Of a stretch of 64,000 bases of DNA, positions 35,611 to 48,046 are shown one piece after another. Each line of letters starts with the position of its first letter. Within the stretch, counting starts at the first letter, position 1. This DNA comes from Acanthochromis polyacanthus. Lineage: Eukaryota > Chordata > Actinopteri > Pomacentridae. The notes under the pieces are model-generated. The model was not told the DNA's origin and ran no database searches. It saw only the letters and a list, made by a program, of their open reading frames with translations. Both the position numbers and the translations under genes were made by a program. The stretch is taken from the NCBI RefSeq assembly GCF_021347895.1, contig NC_067123.1, forward strand, positions 7,817,828-7,881,827, in the 5' to 3' direction.

Positions 35611-36295
35611 AAGAATTACACAAAGTACAAAAGGGTGGAAAGCATATATAAATATAATAATAATAAAGGTCTTATACAGACTGCACACCAGTCATGATGA
35701 ATCTACATGGATATATACGTTATGATACAGTGAAGTTTACATATGGATAAATACAGTTAGGATGTGGTGAATTTACATTTATACAGGTGGCATGGAGGTT
35801 AATGTATCCATAATTTTGTTATTGGAGTCAAAAAAACGCTGCTGTCAGAAAAGCCCAGTGGTTAACATATTATGACACATGAAGAGCTGTAACAGAACAG
35901 TGTTATATGTTGTTAACTGATTTGTAAGAGTTGTAAAGGAAGAACACAGTTTTACATTTTTTTTCCTTGGGTTGTACAGGAAAAAACTTTGATTGTTTGT
36001 AGAAAAAAACATTGTTACCAAAAGAATGGACAGAACTTCTCACTTGATTTGTTATCTCAGTAAACATTTTACTTATACGTTCATGGTCTTAGTTGCTAGT
36101 TTTGAGACTCTTTCAATACAGCATGATGTTTATTTTGTAAATTTTGGTTTTATTTAGAGGTAAATAGACTTTAAAGCACAACATAATTTAGGCGAAGCTA
36201 CCTTGTGATTGAGAGATTTCTACTGTATCAAGAGCAGAATATAATCCACAAACCAACAAACCATGACAATTATTTCACTAATAATGAGTCTTGTA

Positions 36296-36365
36296 AGATA
36301 AGATTTATTGATCCCTCACTGGGGAAGTTTACATGTTACAATCCCTGGATACAGATGAGGCTTAA
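36296..36365 (+). repeat. LINE/SINE 3'-end-like fragment, second copy
   Basis: AAGATAAGATTTATTGATCC followed by CTCACTGGGGAAGTTTACAT and CTGGATACAGAT, aligned with 35530-35610. Confidence 0.6.
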
Positions 36366-36519
36366 AAAAGCAAGACAAGGAAGAAAAAAGTACCATTAGG
36401 TTAAGAATAAAGACATAATAAAGACAATGTGAACCTTTTACAGGTACAGAAATGGCACGATTGAAGCATATAGTATATAAAGAATCCAATTTACTACTGG
36501 AGAGGTGTTTCATCCATGT

Positions 36520-37045
36520 ACGCTAGAAAAAATGCCCCTCTCAAAACAAGAGAAAAAAAGCGAATTTCAAGGAACTTTTACCTTGAACTAAGTGAAAAAA
36601 TCTGCCAATAGAACAAGTGTAAAATGGCTTGGTAAGATTTCTTGAAATTAAAGATGATATTTAGAAAATTGAGATCTGAAAATAAGGTGAGAAACCTTAT
36701 TTAAGCTATATTTTACAAGGATTGCCGAGCTTAGGTGTCCTAAAATAAACCAGACATGCTAAAAAAAATAGTAGTTTTTCACTCAACAATAGATTTTTGC
36801 TTTCATGTTACCTCCTAATTTGAGATGTGTTAAACTTATTTTGAGTTTTCTTGTAAAATACAATTCAAAACAAGATAATTTCAAGATTGTTTGACTTAAC
36901 GAGATATTTAAGATGCATTGTCCCAAAACAAGTCCCTCTGTCTTACTGAAATATCACTTAAGTGAATTTATCTCAAATCAAGGGGGATGAAACATATCGA
37001 CCAAAAACAAGACAAATAGACATGGTAAGATTTTGAGTTTTGCAG
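36520..37045. repeat. Dispersed repeat with AAACAAGA-type motifs
   Basis: Several dispersed motifs around AAACAAGA/ACTTATTTTGAG and CTTATTT, ending GATTTTGAGTTTTGCAGT. This composition and ending resemble a widespread teleost DNA-transposon-derived repeat, but I cannot name the family. It ends only about 75 bp before the exon 17 acceptor. Confidence 0.45.
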
Positions 37046-37118
37046 TCTAGGGTTGTAGTTTACGACATCGTAGAACTTGCAGTGACTGACAGTTTGAATG
37101 ACTCTGTGCTTCTTGCAG

Positions 37119-37271
37119 GAGGAGAAGGAGCAGCTGATCGAGTACCGCAGTACGGTGGCAAACCTGGTGGGCCGTGCCAAGACGGTGGTGCAGCTCCGGC
37201 CTCGCAGCGCCGACTGCAGCCTGGCAGCCACGACGCCCATCAAGGCCATCTGCGACTACCGGCAGATCGAG
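37119..37271 (+). CDS. macf1: macf1 exon 17, plakin domain with start of SH3
   Basis: Acceptor tcttgcag, donor GAG|gtacga, 51 codons, phase 0. Encodes [32 protein letters not shown] and then [11 protein letters not shown], the first strand of the SH3 fold (an ALYDY-like motif read here as AICDY). Confidence 0.96.
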
Positions 37272-37375
37272 GTACGACACCAACACAGAGCCATAAACGC
37301 AAATGGTGACTTAAAACTTGGACATTTGAGACTCTATAAGAGAAAAATGAGCCAGTCATGCTTCCAGTGTGTTTC

Positions 37376-37395
37376 TATATATATATATATATATA
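37376..37395. repeat. (TA)n microsatellite
   Basis: About ten TA units in intron 17. Confidence 0.85.
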
Positions 37396-38732
37396 TTCTG
37401 TAGCAGCTCACCACTCTGTTGTTTCAACCCTCACCACCAGCCGCCTCCTCTCCGCCCTGCACTTCCTCACCAAGCCCTTCCACCACCACTGTGTAGCCGG
37501 TCTATTTTAGCCCTTTCTTCCACCACGCTGTGAAATTTAGTTTGTTTCAGTTCTGAATCGATGAAAAGATCCATGCAAACACTTCTCTCCTCAGCCTCTG
37601 CGGTCCGTAATGATGGATTTCTTTTTCTTGGCAAGTTAACTGGCAAATAGCAGCAGTCAATTTGGAAGCTGAGTAACAACTAGGTTCCAGAATTTACAAT
37701 AGACGATCTCTGCTTTTGTTCTCTTCAGAAAACAGTTTGGAAAAAAGTCAGAAAACAGCAAAAAGATCCTCAGAAGTAGAGACTGGTGTGCAGAGGAGTG
37801 AGGCTGCACATCTAATCGACTCTCTCAGGCCCAGCTGCCATGTCCTCAGGGAGTCTAAAAGCCAATCAATTATACATCTGTCCCATCCTCCCAGTTAAAA
37901 CACCGGCAGCTTGGCGTGGACACACAGCTGCCCTCTAATGCTGCTAAATTTAGTCTGCTGGGTCAGTTTGCTCGTCGAAGCGTAAAGAATGTGAGGGCTT
38001 GTATCCAGGTGAGGCACGAAGGCGGTTCGGTCTTCTGCCTCATCGAAAAAAAAAGAGTTAAAACATAGATGAAAAGATGAAAGTTACACTGAAAGGTAGC
38101 AGTGCTGCTTTTGACCAAACGTCTGGACAAACCAACAGTAATCTTTCTCTCCTCCACTTTCCTGTGTCTTCTCCTGTCTCTCCAAACCCTCCTTACCTTT
38201 TTGATTCTCCCCTCTCGCTCCCTCGTCTTCCTCCTCGTTCTCTTCCCTTCCTCTCGTCTGTCGGCTGGCAAGACAAACGTTCAGGTATAGCTGCCTATAT
38301 TCTCCCTCTCTCACCTCAGATTCTTACACTGCACACACTGTACTGCCGCTTTCTTATCAGCTGATTTCAGGTTCTAGAATTAGTAATGAATGCAGTCGAT
38401 CTAATTCCTGCCCTGATAGATTTCTTGGAGCAAATTGGTTGTGAAATTATGTTTAAATTGGTTCTGTGTACCTTCCGTTTGTTGGATTTTCCACCCTGAA
38501 GTAAAAATGAGAAATGGAAAATGGAGTTTCATTGTTTTGTGAGCAGAATAGAGTTTGGTTTTGTGTTCAACCCAAAGACAAGAGCCCTTTTCAGTCATGG
38601 GTCACTCTTGAGCCACAGTAAAATATTGTAAAGTGGATGCAAAATAATGTACTAATAGACAAAATACTAAATCTAAACTGATAGTAACATCTTCATATTT
38701 ATGATTTCCTAACACTAATCATTCTGTACGTA

Positions 38733-39088
38733 CACTACCGTTCAAAAGTTTGGGCTCACCCAGTCCACTTCATGTTTTCCATGAAAACTCACACTTTTAT
38801 CCATGTGCTAACATAACTGCACAAGGGTTTTCTAATCATCAATGAGCCTTTCAACACCACTAGCTAACACAATGTAGCATTAGAACACAGGAGTGATGGT
38901 TTCTGGAAATGTTCCTCTGTACCCCTATGGAGATATTCCATTAGAAATCAGCTGTTTCCAGATAGAATAGTCATTTACCACATTAACAATGTCTACACTG
39001 GATTTCTGATTTTTTTTTTTTTTTAAAAAGCTGCTTTTCTTTCAAAAATAAGGAGATTTCTGTGACCCCAAACTTTTCAATGGTAATG
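38733..39088. mobile_element. Tc1-type MITE, 356 bp
   Basis: TA duplicated at 38731-38732 and 39089-39090. Left end CACTACCGTTCAAAAGTTTG, right end CAAACTTTTCAATGGTAATG, inverted repeats of each other. No transposase. Internal poly-T at about 39010-39024. Confidence 0.9.
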
Positions 39089-41090
39089 TACTTGACGATA
39101 ATCTAACTACGGCTTTACTATCAGTACAATAATAATATCCATACAGGTGTGATGGATGAACGCTTTGTAACCAGTGATTTACCTGCAGTTAATAAACTGT
39201 GACAAAACTGCAGGTGAAGAAATAAACATTGTGACCTGACTAGAGCTTTACATTTTGCAGAAACTATTTGGTTAAAGGTGACTTTTCTGACAAATATACA
39301 AATTTGATTTGGATTATGTTTTTTTTAAATGTCAGGCTTCTGGTCAGTATTCACCCTGTAGTACATTTAAAGTGTGCAAAGGAGCATTACCACATAATAT
39401 ACCACAAAAACGTCACACAAGGAGGACGGCACAAATTAGTAAAACCATTAATACAGCAAATTTAAACTTTTGCGACTTGCTAATTGGAAAATTTCAAAGC
39501 ATGAATTCAACTGTGATCTGATTGTTCAACCCTAGTTCTGATTAATCCTGCTACCATGTTCACAATCATTTAGAACTAATAAATGAAGTTGCTGCTGCTG
39601 TTCAATGTAGGTAAATGCATCCAACTCTCTCTTTGGAGACCCTTAAAGGAATGCTGCTGCTGTCTGATGCTGCAGGTATTTAATAACTTTAGAGGAAAAA
39701 AATCCAAAACAACTGGAAGCAACAAACTGAACTTAAGCTAGTTTAAGTCAGTCCAAACCTGGATTACATCTGTTGTTGGTGACTCTCGTTTCACATATTT
39801 CAGTTTGTATTAGATGTGAAATTGTAGCTCATAGTGCACAAGAAAGCTGATGTGATTTTGGCCACAAACTATCATGATTTTGAACTAATTTTATTTTGAA
39901 CAAATTTTTGTGCTGAAATGCGATAAAAGTCATCCTCAAGTCGCTTTACGCAAGTCAGATAACTGCTCATTGTGCGCACGTCTCTCCATTAATTCAGCAA
40001 CATGAAGTTTAAACTTGTGCTGTTAAAAATCAGACTGAAATGTCATTAGATGCCATGACTTGTCCGGAAAAACTACTAAGGTGTTTAATAATACATGAAG
40101 CTGTCTTATTACCAGAAAGACTTGCATGTCTAAAAAGGGCTACTGGCATCGTTTTAAAGCAATACATTTAAACCCTGTTGCCTCTCTGTGTACATTTACT
40201 CTGTTGCACGTACTGGTAGTTTCATATTTGGTGCACAGATGTGAGGATAAAATGAACTTGCTGAGGAATAATGTTTAGCAGCTGCATCGTTAGTTTCTGG
40301 TCTGAGATCAGCTGATAAGAGCAGGTGACGATCACTGAACTGAACTGATGTGTCCATGTCTCTCAGGCTCATTCAGTCAGTCAGAAATAACCAGTTCCAA
40401 TATGCATTTCATGTACTTACTGTATGTGCACAGCTTTGCATTATTGATGTGTGTGTGTGCAGGGAAGGGGTGAGAGAGGGTGGTGGGTGGGGGAGGCAGT
40501 GCAGCTCTAGATGTTTCTGTGCAGCTCTAAAACTGACCTCCAGCTTCTGAAGCCAAACTCTTTGTTTGATTTAATCCTGCGCTGGGTTTCTTGAAGTCTC
40601 AGTAATGCTGAATGAAACCCAGCTCAGGTCTCAGAAACGTTCGCTTTGAGTTTGGAGAATTCTTTGCTGCTTTCACAGTAAAAGCTTCAGCGGTGCAAAG
40701 CAGCTTTCACACCACATGGCATCGTTCCTGTCAGCTTCTCTAATATCATGTCATTGTAGGGCTCCTGCTAACTTCATGAAGTCCATGAATGTTTGCATTT
40801 TGTGTTGCATTATGAGTTTTTTTGCTCTTACCTTTTGGTTTACAAGTTTTTTTTCCCCCCTTCTCTCTGACTTCACCTCTCTCACTCTCTTCTTCCTCCA
40901 TCCATCCTTTCTCCTGACCTGAATCTTTCTTTTATAACTTCCTGATGTTCAAACTTTCCTGCTGTCTTTTTCTCCTACTGTTCATCTTGTTCTTTTCATC
41001 TGTCTCTCCATAAACTCTCCTTCAACTTCCATTTGTGTTCCATCCGTCCCTCCCTCTCTCTGCATCTGTACATCCTCCTCTTCCTCTCAG

Positions 41091-41245
41091 ATCACGATAA
41101 GTCGAGGGGAGGAGTGTGTTCTGGAGGACAACTCTCAGAGAACCAAGTGGAAGGTGATCAGTCCCACAGGGAACGAAGCCATGGTTCCCTCGGTGTGTTT
41201 CAGCGTCCCTCCGCCCAACCAGGAGGCCATCGACACCGCCGGCAG
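41091..41245 (+). CDS. macf1: macf1 exon 18, SH3 of plakin domain
   Basis: Acceptor tcctctcag, donor GGCAG|gtcaga, leaves two bases. Encodes [20 protein letters not shown] then [20 protein letters not shown]. Order and spacing match the SH3 inserted in the plakin domain. As in other plakins, the classic polyproline-binding aromatic residues are not all conserved. Confidence 0.96.
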
Positions 41246-42448
41246 GTCAGACTGGAAACTCAACGTGGACTCTTCATTGAGTGTTCTGATTCCTTCAGGG
41301 TGATGATGAGAGTAAAGTTGTATCTCCTAAACCTGACAAGAATGTTGTGCGTTTTTATACTTGCACTATGCAGAGGCCAGAGAATTACAGGTTATTGATA
41401 TTTTTTCTCGCGAAAAACTGACTTTAATTTGTTGACTCAACTTCTTTTGTTACTCAACAAAAGTTAAATAGATAAATAAATAAATGTTTATTTAGTATAA
41501 CTGAACCTTTAGATACTTTAATAAATCAAAAATCCACACATTTGTACAACAAATGTTTGAAATACTGATAGGGCTAATGACATTATTTTTCTAAATAATT
41601 TTTGTTGTATTATAATTTATTAGCAGTTATTTTTATGTAAATGTACATTTATATTTTTGCTGCATTTTTTGCATTTATTTTCAAATAATATTTTATAATA
41701 ATATTTTTATATTGATTTTACTTGATTTTTCTAAAATACTATTTTAATATTATTTTTTGTTTGTTTTTTTAGACATTTTAACACTTTAAATTAACCAAAA
41801 ATAAATCCTGGCTATGTATTTTATGTTATATATTTTTAAATAATTGAATTTCTAAAATACATTTTCATTTTTAATAGTTTTATATTCACAATAAAGGTAA
41901 AAATGGGTACACTTTAAAAGTCTTTAAATCTAGTGTGGATTGTTTTTGTCTCCCCCTTCTGGCTGTGAGAATAATTACACCATCACTATTGGTGCCTGCT
42001 TGTGCTGTATACAGTATGAGTTGCTGTTGTTTTTATTGGTAATCCTCCCTCTGAAGGCTGAGTTTCTTTTTTGGATGTCTCCCAGATCTTTTCCCACACA
42101 AACTTCTCCATTCTCCTGGTCGCTGCAGCTGCTCCGTCTCTTTTGCTACAGTTGCTTCTTTCTTCAGCTCTGGCAAACAAATGACCAGCAGCTGATGTAA
42201 AATGCATCCCTCGCACTGTGGCAAAGGGATCGCCACCTTACAAACCTGATTTAAAACTCCTATATGTTCTGTGAAATGCACAGACATTTATTTGGGACTG
42301 ACAGGCTTAATCTGTGCAAACATGTCTGACTTATATGCAACAGATGATCAGTTATCTGTAAAAGTCCTCCACTGTAGGTTTACCTTTTTACTCTGTATTG
42401 CTGGGATTCACATTCATGTATGTTCTGCGTGTGTTTTTGTCTTTCCAG
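41246..42448. other. Intron 18
   Basis: 1.2 kb; 41400-41900 is extremely AT-rich. Non-coding, no family recognised. Confidence 0.75.
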
Positions 42449-42575
42449 GACAGAGCAGTTGTACCAGAAGGTGATGTCTCTGTGGCACCAGCTCCATGTG
42501 AACATGAAGAGCGTGGTTTCGTGGCATTACCTGCTCAAAGACATCAGGGCTGTGTCTGGATGGAACCTGGACACG
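42449..42575 (+). CDS. macf1: macf1 exon 19, plakin domain
   Basis: Acceptor ctttccag, donor ACG|gtgaga; the first base completes Arg; ends in phase 0. Encodes TEQLYQKVMSLWHQLHVNMK and VVSWHYLLKDIRAVSGWNL. Confidence 0.95.
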
Positions 42576-42692
42576 GTGAGATGATCTGTGCATCCGTAAC
42601 ACAGCTGGTGTATTAAATGTGAAATATGTGTGTCATTTTAACTTTAAGGAGGTGTTACTCTGTTGTTACTGACCTTCATCTCTCACCGTCAG

Positions 42693-42876
42693 GTTCGTTG
42701 CCAGCCTCCGTCAGAGCGTCAACACGTCCTGGATCATCTGGAGACCCAGTTGGCCGACTTTCTGTCTGACAGCAAAGAGAGTTCTCTGTTCACGCCGGCC
42801 GAGAGACGAGAGCTGGAGAAGGAGGTTCAGCAGGCCCAGCAGCACTGCCAGGACCTGCTGCTCAACATGGAGACCG
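42693..42876 (+). CDS. macf1: macf1 exon 20, plakin domain
   Basis: Acceptor caccgtcag, donor ACCG|gtgagg, leaves one base. Encodes QHVLDHLETQLADFLSDSKE and LFTPAERRELEKEVQQAQQH, spectrin-type helices. Confidence 0.94.
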
Positions 42877-43085
42877 GTGAGGACCAGTACATGCACTCTG
42901 TAGAAATGATTTTCACCTGTAAAAATACCACCGAAAGTGGTCCAAATCTGCTCCAAAGTTCACTGATTTCTACCTTTGCTCATGCATCACTTCTCCACAA
43001 AGTTTAATGAAGTTCAGCTTGACAGTTTTGGTACAGGTCTGAAACATCTCCCCTCTGCTCCTGCCTTTGTTTCTCCTCCCTGCAG

Positions 43086-43252
43086 TGGAGAAGGATGAGT
43101 CGGTGTCTCGGTCGTACCTGTCCGAGCTGCAGAACGTCACCCTTCGTCTAAAAGAGGCCGAGCAGAGACTGATGAGGGCGATTGAGACTCCGCCTCCCAG
43201 CCGGCTGTCAGGTGACAACGCTGACAACACCGTCCAGATAGCAGAGCAAGAG
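43086..43252 (+). CDS. macf1: macf1 exon 21, plakin domain
   Basis: Acceptor ccctgcag, donor GAG|gtcagt; two bases complete Val; ends in phase 0. Encodes SRSYLSELQNVTLRLKEAEQ and DNTVQIAEQE. Confidence 0.95.
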
Positions 43253-44080
43253 GTCAGTGTGAGCTCCACCTGCTGGTTGTACAGCATCATAACACCTTTA
43301 TTTAGTCAATATTTACATGAGTTAGTGATTCCTGACGCATTACAATAAGTTTTTTACATAGTTGTATGTGTTTTAAGGCAGAAAAAATCTTCATACCTTC
43401 ATAGTTTTCATGAAAGCTCCAACAATCAAAAGGCACATAGTGAAATGAAAATGTTGTTATGATTATTTTCTAAATAGTACTAATATATTTGCATTTAGAG
43501 GCCTAATAATTTTCTGCAAATATGTATATTTAATAACTATTCTTGGAAACGTTTTCAGCAAAGGAAGGTATGATGAGATCATGAAATAAAGAGCATCAGA
43601 TGAGTGTTGTTAGTTTTCAGTGATGGTTAATTAAAGGGGAATAAGCAAGTCCAGCTTAACGCCAAATAATCACACTCTTCTGTTCACTAATTCCTAAGAA
43701 GCCTCCGAAAACAGAGAGCCACTGCACAACATTAAAAAAAATCAATAAAAGGGGTAGCAGGGTCTTACTGATCCTGAGTTCATCCTATCCTCTAAAACAT
43801 GCACACAGATTCATAAGACTGATTTTTGCACCAGCATCTCTATTGCTGTTTACTTTTTTTTAAAATCCCATTTACAGATCTGGTGCTTTTACAGTGTGCA
43901 TACAAAACACAGATATTGAATTTGACTTAAAGTGTTTTGGATTAAAATTCCTTTAATTAGCCTGCGTATGCTCAGATCAACAGGCAGAATTCCTTTTCTG
44001 AATCACAGTTTGAGCAGTAGAACATCATTCATGGCGTTTTACTCTCCGTTTAACTAACTTTAAACCCTGTTCTTGTCCAG
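43253..44080. other. Intron 21
   Basis: 828 bp, AT-rich, non-coding; nothing recognised. Confidence 0.75.
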
Positions 44081-44259
44081 AAGCTGCAGTCGGAGCTGGA
44101 CGTTCTGCGCTCCACCGTTGGTGACGTGTCTCGACGCTGCATCCATTTCTTCGAGGAGAAGCCGACGTCCTCCAGCGTTCCTGTCCTCCGGTCTGAACTC
44201 AGCCTGGCTGTGGAGAAGATGGACAAACTGCACAACCTCTCGTCTGTCTACCTCAACAA
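44081..44259 (+). CDS. macf1: macf1 exon 22, plakin domain
   Basis: Acceptor tgtccag, donor AACAA|gttagt, leaves two bases. Encodes KLQSELDVLRSTVGDVSRRC and VPVLRSELSLAVEKMDKLHN. Confidence 0.95.
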
Positions 44260-44353
44260 GTTAGTCAGCCGCAATGAGCCACTCTGTCTGTTAGTTAACT
44301 CTGAAATTTGCTAAAGGTTTCACTCACAAAATGCTTTTCATTCACATCTTTAG

Positions 44354-44492
44354 ATTAAAGACAGTGGACGTCCTGATTCATAGCCTGGACGAAGCAGAAA
44401 GCCAAGTCAGGAAGTACGAGAGCAAACTAAGTGAAGAAGACATTGTTCCTGCCGACACGACAGCCATTCAGAACCTCAGAGATCAACTCGGG
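44354..44492 (+). CDS. macf1: macf1 exon 23, plakin domain
   Basis: Acceptor tctttag, donor GGG|gtaaag; the first base completes Lys; ends in phase 0. Encodes LKTVDVLIHSLDEAESQVRK and the LSEEDIVPADTTAIQ segment. The preceding intron is 94 bp. Confidence 0.95.
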
Positions 44493-44579
44493 GTAAAGCA
44501 CTCTGTCAGATAAAATCCTCTCTCATCCAGCTGAAGAAACAGACTCTAACCTTCTGGTTTGTGTTTGTTCTCCTTCCAG

Positions 44580-44773
44580 AAGTGGCAGGCGGAGCTCAGC
44601 GAGCAGGAGGGCATCTTCCAGTCGCTGCAGGCCGAGGTGGGTCGCGCCAAAGAGGCGGGTTCTCAGCTCAGCAGGCTCCACCCGGACCGAAGCCCCGAGC
44701 TGGAGCGCTACCAGGAGAAAGCCAGTCAGATGGCAGAGAGGTGGAGCGGAATCAAAAGGCAGATGGAGACACG
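44580..44773 (+). CDS. macf1: macf1 exon 24, plakin domain
   Basis: Acceptor tccttccag, donor ACACG|gtgagc, leaves two bases. Encodes KWQAELSEQEGIFQSLQAEV and ERYQEKASQMAERWSGIKRQ. The preceding intron is 87 bp. Confidence 0.95.
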
Positions 44774-46159
44774 GTGAGCAGAACAGCAGTTTAAAAAAAA
44801 GGAGCAGCAAAAAATAGAATTCAGGAACAGGAGGTGGATTAATGAGTTTAATTAACGCAGCGAGGAGGAGAGTTGTCAGGTTTAGTAGCTGACTTTGTGA
44901 TCTGAATATTTAGAGAAATTTAAAGTGACAGAACAGGTAGTGGCCCACAGTGGTACTGAGGAACACTGATGCAGACATAATGGATGCTAAACTGAAGCTA
45001 CTTCTAATATAAGATAACATAACACATTTAAATGTTATAACATCTGGATGAACATGAAGTAAGACAAGAAATACAAAATTAAAAGTAAAAATTTAGTAAA
45101 GACTATGGACACCTTTCAAATTGATCAAATATAATAAACACAGTTTGTAGAATTGTGCTCATGAAGTTCTAGAGTAACAGTGCTGGATTGTTTTATTGCA
45201 GTTGGAAAGTTCTGAAGAGAAAAACAACGTTACATTATGTTCTTTATACAGTGTTTAATAATATATAGTGTTTCTTATTAATTATTTAGACTTTTATAAT
45301 GAAGTGAAATTTAGATATCTTCAAATCAATCACATCTGGAGAGCGGTCTGCTCAGACTAATAACTCTAAACTCTGATTAAATTATTGATTTCAAGCAATT
45401 TGTCATCATTGATGGAGCAGATATAGAACATAGAACAGTTTTCAGCCACTGCTTTGTGTCTGAGAGTTTAACTGTGTGCAGTTTTCAGCAGGCAGAACTT
45501 CACATAATAGCAGCTTGAAAGTTCTTTTTTTAAACCAATTTTTTTATGTAAATTACATGTTTCTGTACATATTTATATGCAGTTCAAAAATGGACAAACA
45601 AAAACATACACATGATAAACAAAAACAAATACAGCATTTGGCAACAGGACTAACTCATGGCATTGTCTAAACCCACATAAATAGGAGAATTTCAAATTAC
45701 ATTTAAAGATTAATGAAATGAAGGAGCAGCAAGGGGTTATGAAAGATGTCAAAAATACACAATCCAGAAACGAATATCACTACATTTTTACTTGCACTTC
45801 AAACAAAAACATCTCCACCAGCCTGTCGAATGTGTAAAATCTAATCAAATTTAAGTGAGCAACAACAGGAGACGAAACATTCGTAGCAGCTTGAAAATTC
45901 AGTGAAAGCACGTGGCATAAAGCAGGTGGATGAACGCAGCATGCAGCATTTGAATAACTATTATCCTGAAATTCAGTCCTGTCCAATTACAGTAAAATGA
46001 TCACCTTCATTTGCTTTTTTTCTCCCACTGCTAACTTACCTCTCAACAGCTTGTAACAGATAGAAAGTTGCTCAACTGAATCATATCATTCTGATTCTGC
46101 AGGAAACACACATTTACCTTTGCCTGCTAAATATACTGACATTCTGTGTTTCCCTGCAG
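44774..46159. other. Intron 24
   Basis: 1.4 kb, AT-rich, non-coding; no family recognised. Confidence 0.7.
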
Positions 46160-46319
46160 ACGAGCTGATCTGGACGCTCTGGGTTCGGCGCTGCAGCAGT
46201 ACAGAGACGGGCACTCGGCTCTGATCAACTGGATCGAAGAGACGACAGAGAGACAAGAAAACACACAGCCTGGACAGACGGACAGCAAAGCTCTGTCTGA
46301 ACAACTGGCCCAGCAGACG
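46160..46319 (+). CDS. macf1: macf1 exon 25, plakin domain
   Basis: Acceptor tccctgcag, donor ACG|gtcagt; the first base completes Arg; ends in phase 0. Encodes YRDGHSALINWIEETTERQE and SEQLAQQT. Confidence 0.96.
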
Positions 46320-46655
46320 GTCAGTAGAGTCACACATGTGGCCTTGAAATTCAAGATTAGACGGTTTTTATTCATCACATTCTCAGTGTCAGTAAAATGC
46401 AAAGTGCTGTTCAACCAGGCTGTGTAATAATAATAACAAACACATGAATAAAACATTCTTTAAATATAAGAAAAGCCATAAATAAAGAGCAGTAAATAAA
46501 TATTTAGATATACAAATTTACATTATGCCTGAAATAATTCATTTGATAAGTAAACGAGATGTTTCTTTATGTGTACCAAATACAGTTTAGTGGAAAAGCA
46601 AGCATGTTGTAATACAAGGCCTTTTATAAATTCTGTTTGTTTATTCTCTTTCCAG
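46320..46655. other. Intron 25
   Basis: 336 bp, non-coding; nothing recognised. Confidence 0.8.
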
Positions 46656-46739
46656 GCATTAGTAGCTGAGATTGAACAGAATCAGACCAAACTAGACGAG
46701 TGCCAGACTCACTCCAAACAGTACTGCACCTCAGTGAAG
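46656..46739 (+). CDS. macf1: macf1 exon 26, plakin domain
   Basis: Acceptor ctttccag, donor AAG|gtaaga, 28 codons, phase 0. Encodes ALVAEIEQNQTKLDECQTHS. Confidence 0.96.
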
Positions 46740-46828
46740 GTAAGAAGCTGCTTCACAGACACTTCTTATGTGTCCGTTTTTCACATGCAGTATTTCAAAT
46801 ATAAGATGATGATGTTATGTACAGCTAT

Positions 46829-46853
46829 ACATATATATATATATATATATATA
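46829..46853. repeat. (AT)n microsatellite
   Basis: About 12 AT units in intron 26. Confidence 0.85.
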
Positions 46854-46915
46854 TAAAATCTGCTGCTATTTGCTCCGGATTCATCACAATTCTGTGTTGT
46901 AAACAGTTCAGAATA

Positions 46916-47463
46916 AGTGCAGTGGTGGAAGAAGTTTTCAGATTCTTTGCTTCAGTAAAAGTACCACTACAGCTCTGTAAAAGTACTGCATGACAAGTAC
47001 AAGGCTTGAATGAATAATCCTACTTGACTAAAAGTACACAGCAGCAAAATGTCAAAGTAGTAAATTGCTATATTCTTATATTTACCATCATTATAGTGCT
47101 AATATTGTGTCAGCAGCAGGTTACTGTTGTAGCTTCTGCAGGTTTAAATTGTTTTATATCCACTTTTATCTTCAGAGTCACAAGACAAATCTGAGGGGAA
47201 AAAACAAAGCTTAGATGCACAAATCTGTTGTTTTTAGTTTTTCTCTAACCTTTGATTTTTGGTGCGGTATCGGATCTCACCTGAAGTTTAATCTTTAGTA
47301 GCGAGTTGCATTTTTAAAGCTTGTTTTGTGAAATCTTCATCTTAAAAGTAATTAAATCTGTCAGATTAATGTAGTGATGTCTAAAGTAGAATATTAAGCA
47401 TAAAGTGAAAATACTCAAGTGCAAGCACTCCGAAAAATTCTACCTACTAAATAAGTGTAAGGG
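46916..47463. repeat. hAT-like teleost repeat (GCAGTGGTGGAAGAAGT type)
   Basis: GCAGTGGTGGAAGAAGTTTT, then AGTAAAAGTACCACTACA and, near the end, AAATACTCAAGTGCAAG. This order is typical of a very common teleost non-autonomous DNA repeat. It is non-coding and fills most of intron 26. Confidence 0.7.
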
Positions 47464-47583
47464 TGTTAGTTTATGAGCTAACTTCACATTATTAAGCTCC
47501 TAAACTGTCTCTGTAGCATTATGTTTTCCATAATAACAGTTTCTTGCTCCATTAACTTCCTAAATGTTTTTATTATTTTTTAG

Positions 47584-47691
47584 GATTATGAGCTGCAGCT
47601 GATGACGTACAGAGCCTTTGTGGAGTCGACGCACAAATCACCCGTTAAGAGGAGGAGGATGCACTCTTCCTCTGACGCCATCACTCAGGAG
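47584..47691 (+). CDS. macf1: macf1 exon 27, plakin domain
   Basis: Acceptor ttttttag, donor GAG|gtcagg, 36 codons, phase 0. Encodes [20 protein letters not shown] then [25 protein letters not shown] is the MACF1 rather than the DST form of this segment. Confidence 0.97.
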
Positions 47692-47811
47692 GTCAGGAGA
47701 GAACAAATCATGATGACAACAGTATTTTTTGTTGAAAGTAATTAAACTTTGGATGGTGTGTTTTCCTGGGTGCTGTGAGTAACGTACATATTTGTGGGTT
47801 TATCTCCACAG

Positions 47812-47910
47812 TTCATGGACTTACGTACACGCTACACCGCCCTGGTCACCTTGACAACCCAGCATGTAAAGTACATCAGTGATGCTCTGAGGAGACTGGA
47901 GGAGGAAGAG
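47812..47910 (+). CDS. macf1: macf1 exon 28, plakin domain
   Basis: Acceptor ctccacag, donor GAG|gtgatg, 33 codons, phase 0. Encodes [20 protein letters not shown] and [13 protein letters not shown], nearly identical to mammalian MACF1. Confidence 0.97.
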
Positions 47911-48046
47911 GTGATGCCTCAGTTAATGTTACATCTTTAATTAAGCACTTAAGTGTCTAATTTAGAGTCATCTATGAAGAATATTTCTCCCGTTTGTAAC
48001 ATGATGTTGAATGATAGGCTGATAGTTTCTGCTTTGATCTGTGCAG

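Larger units (their letters stand above)
31238..37118. other. Intron 16 (5.9 kb)
   Basis: Non-coding. Contains a decayed mariner transposase, a CA microsatellite and several dispersed repeats (listed separately). 32600-34070 holds no recognised element apart from the CA tract. Confidence 0.75.
37272..41090. other. Intron 17 (3.8 kb)
   Basis: Non-coding. Contains a TA microsatellite (37376-37395) and a Tc1-type MITE (38733-39088). 39090-41090 holds no recognised element; its last 250 bp are pyrimidine-rich up to the acceptor. Confidence 0.75.
46740..47583. other. Intron 26
   Basis: 844 bp, almost filled by an AT microsatellite and a hAT-like repeat listed separately. Confidence 0.8.
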
